DNA of 64,000 nt from Archangium primigenium (GCF_016904885.1 NZ_JADWYI010000001.1:2480001-2544000); one strand, 5' to 3'; shown: positions 45,119 to 54,516, counted from the stretch's first letter. Notes: generated from the sequence alone by a model not told the origin. Numbers and translations: made by a program.

Positions 45119-46588
45119 TCAGGGGCCCCGGCGCAGGCGGCGCATGTCCACGAGGATGTCGTACTGGCGACGCTCGGGCGCCACGCGGCCCGTGGCGAAG
45201 CGGTACAGGCGGCTCACGTCGCGCTCCTGGGGGAAGCGCTCGCGCACCACCGCCTTCCACATCTCCTTGGCCACCCACTCGGCGTCCACGGACACCGAGC
45301 CGAACTCGTCCAGGTAGCGCTGAGGCGCCGAGGTGTCCGACTGGAGCGCGGTGAGCACGAAGACGCGCGGGCGCGCCGAGGGCACCACCTGCCGGGCGCC
45401 TTCCTCCATCAGCGCGAGCTCCCGGCCCTGGGGCTCGACGAACAGCTCCAGCGTCTGGCGGTGCGCGAGCCACGCGCTCACCGCCACGAGCCCCGCGAGC
45501 ACGCCCGAGGCCACGCGCGGTCCCCTCCCGGGCCAGCACGCCCCGAGGTTCACGAGCGAGGCGGCGAAGAAGACGCCGCACACGCCGGTGAGGGCGAAGA
45601 GGGTGCGGTAGGTGGGCCAGCGCTCGCCGGCGAGGAAGCTGATGGAGCAGGCCGTACCCGACAGCAACACCAGGCCCAGCAACCACCGGCCGCTGGCGGC
45701 GAGGCCTTCGCGACGGCCCTCCAGCGCGACGCCCCCGGCCACGAGCACCAGGCTCACCCCCACCATGAGCGGATAGCCCACGGGGGGCGCGCCCGTGGTG
45801 CGGTTGAGCGCGCCCAGGGCGAGGCCGTTGGGGAGGACGTGGGTGACGACCCACACGGCCTTGTCCCAGAAGTGCCGCTCGAAGGTGAGCCGCGGCGAGG
45901 GCGTCATCCAGCCCGAGCGGAAGGCCACCTGGGTGGTGACGTACGCGAGGCCGAGGCCCAGGGCGAGCAGGCCCAGGTGCCGCGCGAGCCAGCGTCCCGT
46001 CTCCGGGAGCGACGTGTCGCGCCGGGCCACGAGCGCCGCGGCCACCAGCACGGCGTAGACGAGGCCGCTGACCTGATAGGTGAGCGTCGCCGCCGCGAGG
46101 CCCAGCACCGTGAACGGCCAGCGGCGCGGGGCGAGCGCGAAGGCTCCGGCGCCCAGCAGCATCGCCACCGTGTGCGGCCAGCAGATGCCCCAGCTCACGA
46201 TGACCTGCGCGGACGGCGTGAGCGGCAGGAAGGCGGCGAACAGGGCCGCGGGGCCCCAGGCCCAGCCCTCGCGCACGAGCAGGAGGAAGACGGCCACGGC
46301 GAGCAGGCCCAGGCCCGTCACGGCGAGCAGGCGCAGCTCGGAGAGGTCCCCGATGCTGTCCGCGCCGCGCAGGGACGCCTCCAGCAAGAGTCCGTACAGG
46401 GGCCGCCCGAAGGTGGAGCACACGCGGACGATCTTCCCCGGCTCCTCCAGCGCCTCGCGCAGGATGGCGTAGTCGTCGCGCATGCCGTAGCGGCGGAAGA
46501 TGGCGCTCCAGTAGGTGAGCCAGGGCAGGGCGAACAGCAGCGCGGCCGCGCCCCCCAGGAGCGCGCCGCGGCGGGGGAGGGTGTCCAT
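45119..46588 (-). CDS. Multi-spanning membrane protein, glucosyltransferase GtrII-like
   Basis: 489 residues with about ten hydrophobic helices and a soluble C-terminus. The early RYGMRDDYAILREA, with an Asp pair, resembles the acidic motif of GtrII/GT-C glycosyltransferases that use polyprenyl-phosphate sugars. No other GT motif is clear. Its ATG at 46588 is one base beyond the ilvA stop, so it is co-transcribed with ilvA, an odd pairing with no obvious metabolic link. Confidence 0.65.
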   Translation of the reverse strand: MDTLPRRGALLGGAAALLFALPWLTYWSAIFRRYGMRDDYAILREALEEPGKIVRVCSTFGRPLYGLLLEASLRGADSIGDLSELRLLAVTGLGLLAVAVFLLLVREGWAWGPAALFAAFLPLTPSAQVIVSWGICWPHTVAMLLGAGAFALAPRRWPFTVLGLAAATLTYQVSGLVYAVLVAAALVARRDTSLPETGRWLARHLGLLALGLGLAYVTTQVAFRSGWMTPSPRLTFERHFWDKAVWVVTHVLPNGLALGALNRTTGAPPVGYPLMVGVSLVLVAGGVALEGRREGLAASGRWLLGLVLLSGTACSISFLAGERWPTYRTLFALTGVCGVFFAASLVNLGACWPGRGPRVASGVLAGLVAVSAWLAHRQTLELFVEPQGRELALMEEGARQVVPSARPRVFVLTALQSDTSAPQRYLDEFGSVSVDAEWVAKEMWKAVVRERFPQERDVSRLYRFATGRVAPERRQYDILVDMRRLRRGP

Positions 46589-46589
46589 G

Positions 46590-47804
46590 TCAGGTCTCCT
46601 CCACCACCTGCCAGCCCTTCTGCCCGAGGCTGCCCATCAGCTCCTCGATGTGGGGGCGCCCGCGCGTCTCGAGCGTCACCTCCACCGCCACCTCGCCCAG
46701 GCCCGCCTTGGAGAAGGCGCGGTTGTGGTAGATCTCCACCACGTTGGCGCCCTGCTGGGCGATCTCCGCCGTGAGCCTCGCGAGCATGCCCGGCCGGTCC
46801 GGCATGCGCACGATGAGGCGCACGAGCCGGCCGCCCTTGACGAGGCCGCGCTCGATGATGCGGCTGACCAGGTTGACGTCGATGTTGCCGCCGGACAGCA
46901 GCACCACCACCTTGCGGCCCCGCGCCGCGGGCAGCTTGCCGTTGATGAGCGCCGCGAGCCCCACCGCGCCCGCGCCCTCGGACACCGTCTTCTCGCGCTC
47001 GAGCAAGAGGAGGATGGCGTTGGCGATCTCCTCCTCGTCCACGGTGAGGATGTCGTCCACGTAGCGCTGGATCATCCCGAAGGTGTAGTCCCCGGGGCGC
47101 TTGACGGCGATGCCGTCCGCGATGGTGGTGCCCGAGGCCACCTCGGTGAGCGCGCCCGCGTCCACCGACGCCTTCATGCTCGCGATGCTCGAGGCCTGCA
47201 CGCCGATGATCTTGATGCGCGGGTTGGTCTCCTTGAGGGCGCACGCCACGCCGGAGATGAGCCCGCCGCCGCCCACGGGCACCAGCACGAAGTCCATCTG
47301 CGGGCACTGCTCGAGCAGCTCCAGGCCGATGCTGCCCTGGCCCGCGATGACGCGGGGATCGTTGAAGGGGTGCACGAAGACGCGGTTGTCGCGCTCCTGC
47401 AGGCGCACCGCCTCGGCGAAGGCCTCGTCGAAGTTGGCCCCGTGCAGCACCACCTGCGCGCCGTAGCTGCGCGTGCGTGTCACCTTGATGATGGGCGTGC
47501 GCTCGGGCATCACGATGATGCTGGACACCCCCCGGCGACCCGCGTGGTAGGCGAGCCCCTGGGCGTGGTTGCCCGCCGAGGCGGCGATGACGCCGCGGGC
47601 CTTCTCCTCGGCGGAGAGCGACAGGAGCGTGTTGAGCGCGCCGCGCTCCTTGAACGCCCCGGTGAGCTGGAGGTTCTCCAGCTTGAAGTACAGCGCCGAG
47701 CAGTCCGTCAAATCCTTGAAGTGCTCGGAGCGCGGGCAGGGGGTGCGGTGGATGGAGTCGGCGATGCGCTGCTGCGCGGCCTCGATGTCCTGGAGCGTCA
47801 CCAT
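46590..47804 (-). CDS. ilvA: Threonine ammonia-lyase (threonine deaminase)
   Basis: PLP enzyme converting threonine to 2-oxobutanoate and ammonia, first step of isoleucine synthesis or threonine breakdown. It is 404 residues, with the PLP Lys in LTGAFKERGA, the Gly-rich loop in VPVGGGGLISG, and a C-terminal ACT-like domain (DRPGMLARLTAEIAQQG). This single-ACT form resembles the catabolic/TdcB-with-ACT enzyme more than long biosynthetic IlvA. ATG at 47804 is the only good start. Confidence 0.93.
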   Translation of the reverse strand: MVTLQDIEAAQQRIADSIHRTPCPRSEHFKDLTDCSALYFKLENLQLTGAFKERGALNTLLSLSAEEKARGVIAASAGNHAQGLAYHAGRRGVSSIIVMPERTPIIKVTRTRSYGAQVVLHGANFDEAFAEAVRLQERDNRVFVHPFNDPRVIAGQGSIGLELLEQCPQMDFVLVPVGGGGLISGVACALKETNPRIKIIGVQASSIASMKASVDAGALTEVASGTTIADGIAVKRPGDYTFGMIQRYVDDILTVDEEEIANAILLLLEREKTVSEGAGAVGLAALINGKLPAARGRKVVVLLSGGNIDVNLVSRIIERGLVKGGRLVRLIVRMPDRPGMLARLTAEIAQQGANVVEIYHNRAFSKAGLGEVAVEVTLETRGRPHIEELMGSLGQKGWQVVEET

Positions 47805-47876
47805 GGGCGTGTGGGCGCCCCATAACCGAAGCCCGGCCCGCGCGAAAGAGGCGGGCGGGCGGGCGGTCGCGGCGGG

Positions 47877-49109
47877 TCAGATTCCGCGCAGCACCGTGGC
47901 CTTGCCCACCCGGCCAATGGCGAGAATGTACGCCGCGGTACGGAGGGTCACCTTGCGCGAGCGCGCCAGCTGCGCCACCCGGTCGTACGCCTCCTTCATC
48001 GTCCGCTCGAGCTCGGCGTTCACCCGCTCCTCCTCCCAGGAGAGGTGCTGCAGGTTCTGCACCCACTCGTAGTAGCTGACGGTGACACCGCCCGCGTTGG
48101 CGAGGATGTCCGGCACCACGAGCACGCCGCGCTTCTCCAAAATCTCGTCCGCCTCGGGCTCGGTAGGGCCGTTGGCGCCCTCGATGACGAGCCGGGCGCG
48201 CACCTGGCCCGCGTTGTTGCGGTTCAAAGCACCGCCGATGGCCGCCGGGATGAGCACGTCGCAGTCCGAGGCGAGCACGTCCTCGTTGGAGCAGGCTTGG
48301 CCGCCGCCGAAGCCGGTGACGGTGCCGGTGCGCTTGACGTGCTCGAAGAGGCCGGGGACGTCCAGGCCCTGGGGGTTGTAGACGCCGCCGTACACGTCCG
48401 ACACGGCGATGATGACGCCGCCGTCCTGCCAGAGCAGCTGGGCGGTGTGGCTGCCCACGTTGCCAAAGCCCTGGAGGGAAAAGCGCGTGCCGCGCATGGG
48501 CATGCCGGTGTCCCGGAGGATTTCCCGGGTGATGTAGAGCAGGCCGCGGCCGGCGGCGGCGTCCCGGCCGCGGGTGCCGTAGAGCTCGGGGGGCTTGCCG
48601 GTGACGATGGCGGGCGAGTGCCCGTGGAAGCGCGAGTACTGGTCCATCATCCACGCCATCACCTGGGGGTTGGTGTTGACGTCCGGGCCGGCGATGTCAC
48701 GCGTGGGGCCGATGAGGTCCTGCACCTGGTCCACGTACTTGCGCGTGAGCCGCTCCATCTCCTTGAGCGACAGCTGGGTGGGGTCCACCGCGATGCCGCC
48801 CTTGGCGCCGCCGTAGGGCAGGTTCACCACGGCCGTCTTCCACGTCATCAGCGAGGCGAGCGTGACGCACTCCTCCTGGGTGATGGAGGGGTGGAAGCGC
48901 AGGCCGCCCTTCATGGGGCCGCGGCTGTTGTCGTGCTGGATGCGGTAGCCGTGGAAGGTGCGGATCTCCCCCGTGTCCAGCTCGATGGACACCTGCACCT
49001 TCACCTCGCGCAGGGGCGTGGCGAGCAGGGTCTCGATGCGCTCGCCCACGTCCATGATGCGCGCGGCCTTGCGGAAGTAGTGTTGGATTCCCTCGATGGC
49101 GGGCGGCAT
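47877..49109 (-). CDS. Glu/Leu/Phe/Val dehydrogenase (glutamate dehydrogenase)
   Basis: 410 residues of the small hexameric glutamate dehydrogenase group. Readable motifs: GGLRFHPSITQEE with the substrate Lys upstream (RGPMKGG), NLPYGGAKGGIAVDP with the catalytic Lys, PDVNTNPQVMAW, and the nucleotide-binding LQGFGNVGSHTAQLL. NAD or NADP use is not determined. ATG at 49109 is 64 bases from the divergent XRE gene. It precedes ilvA on the same strand by 72 bases; both release ammonia from amino acids. Confidence 0.92.
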   Translation of the reverse strand: MPPAIEGIQHYFRKAARIMDVGERIETLLATPLREVKVQVSIELDTGEIRTFHGYRIQHDNSRGPMKGGLRFHPSITQEECVTLASLMTWKTAVVNLPYGGAKGGIAVDPTQLSLKEMERLTRKYVDQVQDLIGPTRDIAGPDVNTNPQVMAWMMDQYSRFHGHSPAIVTGKPPELYGTRGRDAAAGRGLLYITREILRDTGMPMRGTRFSLQGFGNVGSHTAQLLWQDGGVIIAVSDVYGGVYNPQGLDVPGLFEHVKRTGTVTGFGGGQACSNEDVLASDCDVLIPAAIGGALNRNNAGQVRARLVIEGANGPTEPEADEILEKRGVLVVPDILANAGGVTVSYYEWVQNLQHLSWEEERVNAELERTMKEAYDRVAQLARSRKVTLRTAAYILAIGRVGKATVLRGI

Positions 49110-49173
49110 GGGCGGGTGGTCCTCCTGGGCACGAGGCCCGGAACTCCAGGGCTTGCGCTAACATGGGTTGGCC

Positions 49174-49677
49174 ATGCGCTCCAGTTCCCCGTCGGTGCCG
49201 GACCCGAGGGTTCCCCTGCAGGCGCTCGCCCGGCGCATCCGCGCGCTGCGCGAGCGGCGGGGGCTCACCCAGGAGGACTTCGCCTCCCGGTGTGGCATCT
49301 CCGTGAGCTTCGCGTCGCTGCTGGAGCGCGGGGAGCGCGGCCCCAGCTCCGAGACGCTGGTGCAGGCGGCGCTGGCCCTGGGCGTGCCCCTGGCGGAGCT
49401 GTTCCGGACCGAGGAGGACGAGGCGGCGGGGGTGCACCGGCTGGTGGACTTCGCGCGGGAACGCTCCCTGTCACGCGCAGAGGTGGACCAGATGCTGGAG
49501 GTGGCGCGGGTGCTCTTCGGCGCGGGGGCGCGCGCCGCCCCGGGACCCGCCGCCCCTGAACCCCCCCGGTGCCGGGTGGAGGCGTGTGGGCGGGTGGTGC
49601 TGGCGCGGGGCCTGTGCGGCGCGCACTACCACCGCGAGCGCCGGGCGGTGAAGGCGACGAGGCCCTCCCCACCCTGA
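49174..49677 (+). CDS. XRE-family regulator with C-terminal Cys/His cluster
   Basis: 167 residues: XRE helix-turn-helix (LARRIRALRERRGLTQEDFA, then SFASLLERGERGPS) in the first 70, a helical linker, and a C-terminal CRVEACG-x8-CGAHYHRER segment whose Cys/His spacing could bind zinc. ATG at 49174 is used rather than TTG 49168. Placed divergent from glutamate dehydrogenase, it may control nitrogen metabolism; that is inference. It converges on the DEAD-box helicase. Confidence 0.85.
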   Translation: MRSSSPSVPDPRVPLQALARRIRALRERRGLTQEDFASRCGISVSFASLLERGERGPSSETLVQAALALGVPLAELFRTEEDEAAGVHRLVDFARERSLSRAEVDQMLEVARVLFGAGARAAPGPAAPEPPRCRVEACGRVVLARGLCGAHYHRERRAVKATRPSPP

Positions 49678-49689
49678 CGCCCGGCGGGA

Positions 49690-52122
49690 CTACTTGCGGC
49701 GGGCGCGCTCGAGCTTGAGCGTCTTGTTCTCGCCGTACGACTTGCCGTGGAGCGCCTCGAAGGCGGCCACGTCCTCGTCGGCGATGAAGACGTAGGCGTA
49801 GGTGGACTTGAGCTCCACGCGCTGCACCTTGCCGGCCGGCGCCCCGAGCGACTCCAGGGTGCTGGTGACGGTGGCCTCGTCGGCGACGTCGGAGCGGCCC
49901 AGGCCCACCCACAGCCGGGCCTGGCCGGGCTGCTCGGGGGTCTCGGTGCGCTCGGGCCGGGGCGGACGCTCGCGGGTGCCGCGGGGCCGGTGCCGGTCCA
50001 CCTTGAGGGTCTTCTGGCCGTGGCCCTTGCCCTCGAGCGACTCGAAGGCCTGGGCGGAGTCCTCGGGCACGTAGGCGTAGCCGTAGTGGCCGCGCAGGAG
50101 CGCCCGGGTCACCTGGCCCGCCGGAGCGCCCGCGGCCTCCAGGGCGGCGATGAAGCCCGCCTCGTCCAGGCCGTCATCCGTGCCCAGGTTGAACTTGAGC
50201 TTCGCCTCGCCGGGGCCCGCGTCGGGGGAGGGCGGGGGGCGGTTCGGGTCGCGCTCGCCGCGCGGCCGGCTCTTCTCCACCTTGAGCGTCTTGTCCTTGT
50301 ACTGCTTGCCGGACAGGGCCTCGTAGGCGGCCAGGTCCCCCTCGGACACGAAGACGTAGGCGAAGCCCGGCTTGAGGTCCGCGCGCACCACGGTGTTGGC
50401 CGGCGCGCCCGCCTCCTCCAGCGCGGTGACGATGCTGCCCGGGCCGAGGCCATCCTCGCTGCCCAGGTTGATCCACAGCTTCACCTCGCCCGGAGCGGCC
50501 TCCAGCGAGCGCCCGGGGGCCCGGTCGGGGCGATCCCGGCGGCGCTTGTCGCCAGTGCGCTCGTCGCGGCGCTCCTCGCGGCGCGACTCGCCCGGACCCT
50601 CGGCGCGGCGCTCCTCGCGGCGGGGCGGACGCTCGCCCCCGCGCTCCTCGCGGCGGGGCGGACGCTCGCGCTCACCGCGCTTGTCGCGGCGGGGCTCGGA
50701 CGTGCGCGAGGGGGCGGACGCGGCCTGGCCGGTCGCCTCCTCGGCGGCCTTGGCCTTCTCCATGCGCAGGTGGCTGAAGAAGTACTTGAGCAGGAAGGCG
50801 ATGAGGTCGTCCGAGTCCGCGCGCCCCTTGAGGTGCGACACGAGCGGCAGGAAGCCCTCGAAGATGGAGCCGGAGGCGGCGTCGCGGATCTCCCGCACGT
50901 GGCGCTCGGCCCACAGGCGCACGGCCTCCTCGGGGGCGGGCATGCGCTTCTTCTCGAACTTGATGCCGAACTTCTTCTCCAGCGTGGTGTACGTGGCCAG
51001 CTCGCGGCCGGAGAAGAGGTTGATGGCCGTGCCCTTGTTGCCGATGCGGCCGGTGCGGCCCACGCGGTGCAGGTAGACGGCGGGGTCCTCGGGCAGCGAG
51101 TAGTTGATGACGTACTCGAGGCCGGAGATGTCGATGCCGCGCGCGGCGATGTCCGTGGCCACCATGAAGGCCACTTCCCCGCGCTTGACCTTGGCCATCA
51201 CCCGCTCGCGCTCCTTCTGCGGCAGGTCGCCGTTGAGCAGGTCCGCGTCGAAGCCGTTGCGGTTGAGCACCGCGGTCACCAGCGCCGTGTCATCCCGGGT
51301 GTTGCAGAAGATGATGGCGTTGCTGGGCTCCTCGGCCTCCAGCACGTAGATGAGGTTGCGCGGCTTCGGGTACTCGTCCGACACGTCGTAGCGGATGTGG
51401 TGGATGTGCTCGACGGTGAAGACGTCGCCGGAGAGCAGGAGCGTCTCGGCGTTGGTGGTGTAGCGCGCGATGAGGTTCTGGATGTCCGTGGGCACCGTGG
51501 CGCTGAAGAGCAGCACCTGCCGGTCCTTGGGAAGGCGGTCGAGGATGCGCGTGACTTCCTCGTAGAAGCCCTGGTTGAGCATCTCGTCGGCTTCGTCCAG
51601 CACCGCGTGGGTGCAGGCGTCGAGCTTGAGGTTGCCGCGGTTGATGTGGTCGAACACGCGGCCGGGCGTGCCCACGATGATCTGCGTGCCCTCCTCGAGC
51701 GCGTCCTCCTGCTGCTTCATGGAGGCGCCGCCGTAGATGGCCGCCACCTTCACGCCCTTGTACTTGCCCAGGGCGCTGAGCTCCTCGGACACCTGGAGCG
51801 CGAGCTCACGCGTGGGGCAGAGGATGAGGGCGCGCACGCGCTTGTCCTCGGCCGACAGCTTCTCGAGCAGGGGCAGGCCGAAGGCGGCCGTCTTGCCCGT
51901 GCCCGTCTTGCTGCGCACGATGAGGTCCCGCCCCGCGACCACGGGCCCGAACGCCTTGGCCTGGACAGGGGTGGGGTGGGTGTAGCCCCGCTCGGTGATG
52001 CCACGGCGCAGGAGCTCGGAAATGTTCAGGTCATCGAAGCTGACGTCCGCCACGTACTCGGCGGGGCGGGACGAGGCTTCGGCAGTGGTACCCGGCTGCT
52101 CCGGGGTTTCGATGTCACTCAT
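49690..52122 (-). CDS. DEAD-box RNA helicase with three DbpA-like RNA-binding repeats
   Basis: 810 residues. The helicase core spans about 30-380: SKTGTGKT, PTRELALQV, VLDEADEML, LLFSATVP, ATDIAARGID, HRVGRTGRIG. A highly charged Arg/Glu linker (about 470-555) follows. The end has three copies, near 560-640, 648-725 and 735-805, of a roughly 75-residue motif (VKLWINLGSEDG-, AKLKFNLGTDDG-, ARLWVGLGRSDV-like) matching the DbpA/CsdA C-terminal RNA-binding domain. Most relatives have one. It shares a 69-base gap with the sigma factor, divergent. Confidence 0.92.
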   Translation of the reverse strand: MSDIETPEQPGTTAEASSRPAEYVADVSFDDLNISELLRRGITERGYTHPTPVQAKAFGPVVAGRDLIVRSKTGTGKTAAFGLPLLEKLSAEDKRVRALILCPTRELALQVSEELSALGKYKGVKVAAIYGGASMKQQEDALEEGTQIIVGTPGRVFDHINRGNLKLDACTHAVLDEADEMLNQGFYEEVTRILDRLPKDRQVLLFSATVPTDIQNLIARYTTNAETLLLSGDVFTVEHIHHIRYDVSDEYPKPRNLIYVLEAEEPSNAIIFCNTRDDTALVTAVLNRNGFDADLLNGDLPQKERERVMAKVKRGEVAFMVATDIAARGIDISGLEYVINYSLPEDPAVYLHRVGRTGRIGNKGTAINLFSGRELATYTTLEKKFGIKFEKKRMPAPEEAVRLWAERHVREIRDAASGSIFEGFLPLVSHLKGRADSDDLIAFLLKYFFSHLRMEKAKAAEEATGQAASAPSRTSEPRRDKRGERERPPRREERGGERPPRREERRAEGPGESRREERRDERTGDKRRRDRPDRAPGRSLEAAPGEVKLWINLGSEDGLGPGSIVTALEEAGAPANTVVRADLKPGFAYVFVSEGDLAAYEALSGKQYKDKTLKVEKSRPRGERDPNRPPPSPDAGPGEAKLKFNLGTDDGLDEAGFIAALEAAGAPAGQVTRALLRGHYGYAYVPEDSAQAFESLEGKGHGQKTLKVDRHRPRGTRERPPRPERTETPEQPGQARLWVGLGRSDVADEATVTSTLESLGAPAGKVQRVELKSTYAYVFIADEDVAAFEALHGKSYGENKTLKLERARRK

Positions 52123-52191
52123 CAGGCAGGGGGCATAACCCCTGCATTACCCTCTGGCAACAATCGGAGCACTTTGCTTAAGGAACCCCTC

Positions 52192-53289
52192 ATGGCGATT
52201 GGGAGGAAGAAAACGGGCGGGACGGGCTCCCGGGGCCGGGCCAAGAAGCCCGCCGAGGCCCCGACCCCCTCGGAATCCGAGGCGCAGGAGCCCGAAACCG
52301 TCGAGCCGGAGGCCCTGGAACCCCTCCTGGAGGAACTGGAGGAGGTGGACGCCGAGCTGGAGGAGGCCACCCCCTCCGCCCGGGCGCCCTCCTCGGCCCT
52401 GGTGCGCGCGGGCGATGCGGCCGTCACCCGGACGGACCCCCTCCAGGCCTACATGAACGAGGTCCACCGCCACCCCCTGCTCAAGCGGGAGGAGGAGGTG
52501 TCGCTCGCCCGGAGTTTCCGTGACACTGGAAATGTCCAGGCCGCCTACCGGCTGGTGGCGAGCAACCTGAGACTCGTGGTGAAGCTGGCGCACGAGTACC
52601 ACCGCAACCCCCTGTCCCTGTTGGACTTGGTGCAGGAGGGCAACATCGGGCTCATGCAGGCGGTGAAGAAGTACGACCCGGAGCGGGGGGTGAAGCTCAG
52701 CTCCTACGCCGCATGGTGGATCCGCGCCTACATCCTGCGCTACATCATGGACAACTGGAAGATGGTGAAGCTCGGGACCACCGAGGCCCAGCGCAAGCTC
52801 TTCTTCAAGCTGCGCCAGGAGCAGGAGAAGCTGGTGGCGCAGGGCTTCGAGGTGACGCCGAAGATGCTGGCCGACCGCCTCAACGTCACCGAGCAGGACG
52901 TGGTGGAGATGGACCAGCGGCTCGGGCACGACGAGGTGTCCCTGGACGCGCCGGTGGGTGGGGACGACTCGACGGCGACGCGGGGCGACCGGCTCCTGCC
53001 GTCCTCCTCGTCCATGGGCGCCGAGGAGCGGCTGGGCAACGAGGAGCTGCGGGTGCTCTTTCGCGAGAAGCTCCAGGAGTTCGCCAAGTCGCTCGAGGGC
53101 AAGGAGCGCTACATCTTCGACCACCGGCTCATCTCCGACGAGCCGCTCACCCTGCAGGACATTGGCGACAAGTACGGGGTGAGTCGCGAGCGGGCCCGGC
53201 AGATCGAGGCCGCGCTCATCAACCGGATGCGCGAGTACATGCGCGAGCACATCCCGGACTTCGACCTGGTGGCGGTCCCCAAGGGGTAG
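52192..53289 (+). CDS. RNA polymerase sigma-70 family factor, RpoH/SigB-like
   Basis: 365 residues with a Pro/Glu-rich N-terminal extension (about 1-80), region 1.2/2 (DPLQAYMNEV, LKREEEVSLARSFR), region 2.4 (VKLSSYAAWWIRAYILRYI), region 3 and region 4.2 (TLQDIGDKYGVSRERARQIE). It matches the heat-shock-type alternative factors that myxobacteria use as SigB/SigC, some developmental. ATG at 52192 has AAGGA upstream at seven bases. No anti-sigma gene is adjacent. It ends in a bidirectional terminator. Confidence 0.9.
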   Translation: MAIGRKKTGGTGSRGRAKKPAEAPTPSESEAQEPETVEPEALEPLLEELEEVDAELEEATPSARAPSSALVRAGDAAVTRTDPLQAYMNEVHRHPLLKREEEVSLARSFRDTGNVQAAYRLVASNLRLVVKLAHEYHRNPLSLLDLVQEGNIGLMQAVKKYDPERGVKLSSYAAWWIRAYILRYIMDNWKMVKLGTTEAQRKLFFKLRQEQEKLVAQGFEVTPKMLADRLNVTEQDVVEMDQRLGHDEVSLDAPVGGDDSTATRGDRLLPSSSSMGAEERLGNEELRVLFREKLQEFAKSLEGKERYIFDHRLISDEPLTLQDIGDKYGVSRERARQIEAALINRMREYMREHIPDFDLVAVPKG

Positions 53290-53291
53290 GC

Positions 53292-53320
53292 CCGGGGGCC
53301 TGGACGCCCCCGGCTATTTC
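53292..53320. terminator. Terminator between sigma factor and nucleotidyltransferase-like gene
   Basis: CCGGGGGC-CTGGAC-GCCCCCGG, an eight-base stem followed by TATTTCTTCTT on the plus strand. It serves both convergent genes. Confidence 0.6.
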
Positions 53321-54198
53321 TTCTTCGTGTCGTCCGGCGCGCGGTGGTCGCGGAACGTGGGCACCTCTTCCATGCGGGCGTCGGCGTAGCCCCAGTGCTC
53401 CACGTCCACGCGGTACTGGCCCTGGGCGATGATCATCCCCCGGCACAGCTTCTTCTTCTCGGGCTCGTTCTGCTGGTGGCGCGCGCGCTCGAGCAGCTCC
53501 TCCCAGACCCACTGGGGCACGTGGTCGCGCTGGCCCGGGTAGGCGAAGCGGTAGAAGGTCAGGTGCGCGAGCAGCACCTCCCAGTGCGGCTGGAAGCGCA
53601 TCATCAGATGGTTCCAGTCCATCTGCTTGCCGCGCGCGAGGATGAGGTGGTTGATGTCCGTGCCATCGAAGCGCTCGCGCTCGCACACGAAGGACTTGGA
53701 CCAGATGATGTCCTCGGGGGGCGCCACCAGGATGGGCAGGCCGTGCACGATGCCCGCGGTGGCCCGGTCGATCCACAGGTCGTCCACCACCGCGATGCCG
53801 TTGCCAGAGCTGAAGATGAGGTCCGCGAAGTACTCGTCGCTGGCGTACGCCTTGGCGATCCACACCGGGTCGTGCATCTTCGTCTGGAAGGACATGGCGG
53901 ACAGGGCCTCCATGGCGCGCTCCACGTGCTCGCGCTTGAGGAAGAGGTCCAGGTCCTTGGTGTCCCGGTAGATGCCCGTATAGAGGTGCAGCGCGTAGGC
54001 GCCCGCCACCACGAAGGGAATCTCCGCGTTCTTGAGCGCGCTCAGGGCGAGCAGGTGCGCGCCCCGCTCGATGGGCGGGCGCTGGTCCGCCTGCATTGGC
54101 GGCGGGGCCTTGCTCGGGCGCTGCTCGATGGGCGGGGTGGCGCGCTGGGGCTGGGGCCCGCTGCCTCGTTCCGCCGTCTGGGTGTCGGTGTCGCTCAT
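53314..54198 (-). CDS. Nucleotidyltransferase-fold protein (AbiEii/MNT-like)
   Basis: 294 residues: Pro/Gln-rich disordered N-terminus (1-42), then a nucleotidyltransferase core with IPFVVAGAYALHLYTG, where AGAYA aligns with the GG/S motif, and TKDLDLFL with the two Asp residues of the metal site. The C-terminal half is helical. The family is related to AbiEii and HEPN-partner MNT proteins, but no antitoxin or HEPN partner is adjacent. Its activity may be tRNA- or protein-directed adenylylation; not shown by sequence. Confidence 0.65.
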   Translation of the reverse strand: MSDTDTQTAERGSGPQPQRATPPIEQRPSKAPPPMQADQRPPIERGAHLLALSALKNAEIPFVVAGAYALHLYTGIYRDTKDLDLFLKREHVERAMEALSAMSFQTKMHDPVWIAKAYASDEYFADLIFSSGNGIAVVDDLWIDRATAGIVHGLPILVAPPEDIIWSKSFVCERERFDGTDINHLILARGKQMDWNHLMMRFQPHWEVLLAHLTFYRFAYPGQRDHVPQWVWEELLERARHQQNEPEKKKLCRGMIIAQGQYRVDVEHWGYADARMEEVPTFRDHRAPDDTKKK

Positions 54199-54300
54199 GG
54201 CCGCCCTCGCTGGTCTTGTCGGAGAAGGTAGGGATGGAGGCAGCCAGGCGCAGGGCGGGGCGTCACACCCCCCGCCCGGCTGGCCGCCTGCCCAGCGGGA

Positions 54301-54516
54301 CTACCGCGCCCAGAGCGCGGTGCCCGGCTCGCTGCCGGCGACCTGTCGCTCGGCGTGGCGGTAGGCGAGGGGCTCGGACGCGGCCTCCACCTTCATGCGT
54401 TCCCCCCGTGGACCATGGAGTTCCAAGTGAAAGACCTTCTCCCGCTGCCCCTCGTTGGCGATGCTCCATCCAGCCTGCCGGATGTGCTTCTTGCACACGC
54501 GCGTGCGTCCCTTCAT
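54301..54516 (-). CDS. Small basic protein of unknown function
   Basis: 71 residues, MKGRTRVCKKHIRQAG at the start, with no membrane span. ATG at 54516 has an ideal GGGAGG six bases upstream, which is why I keep it as a gene despite its size. A single Cys near residue 8 and a charged middle are the visible features. It lies between the nucleotidyltransferase-like and MBL genes, same strand. The family is not recognised. Confidence 0.6.
   Translation of the reverse strand: MKGRTRVCKKHIRQAGWSIANEGQREKVFHLELHGPRGERMKVEAASEPLAYRHAERQVAGSEPGTALWAR

Noticed and set aside
47805-47876. Hairpin after glutamate dehydrogenase
   Set aside because: The stem is short (CCCGC/GCGGG) and no T-run follows, so I do not call a terminator.
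49747-52191. N-terminal extension of the sigma factor across the helicase gene
   Set aside because: The region is antisense to the helicase; the ATG at 52192 has a good RBS and begins normal sigma sequence.
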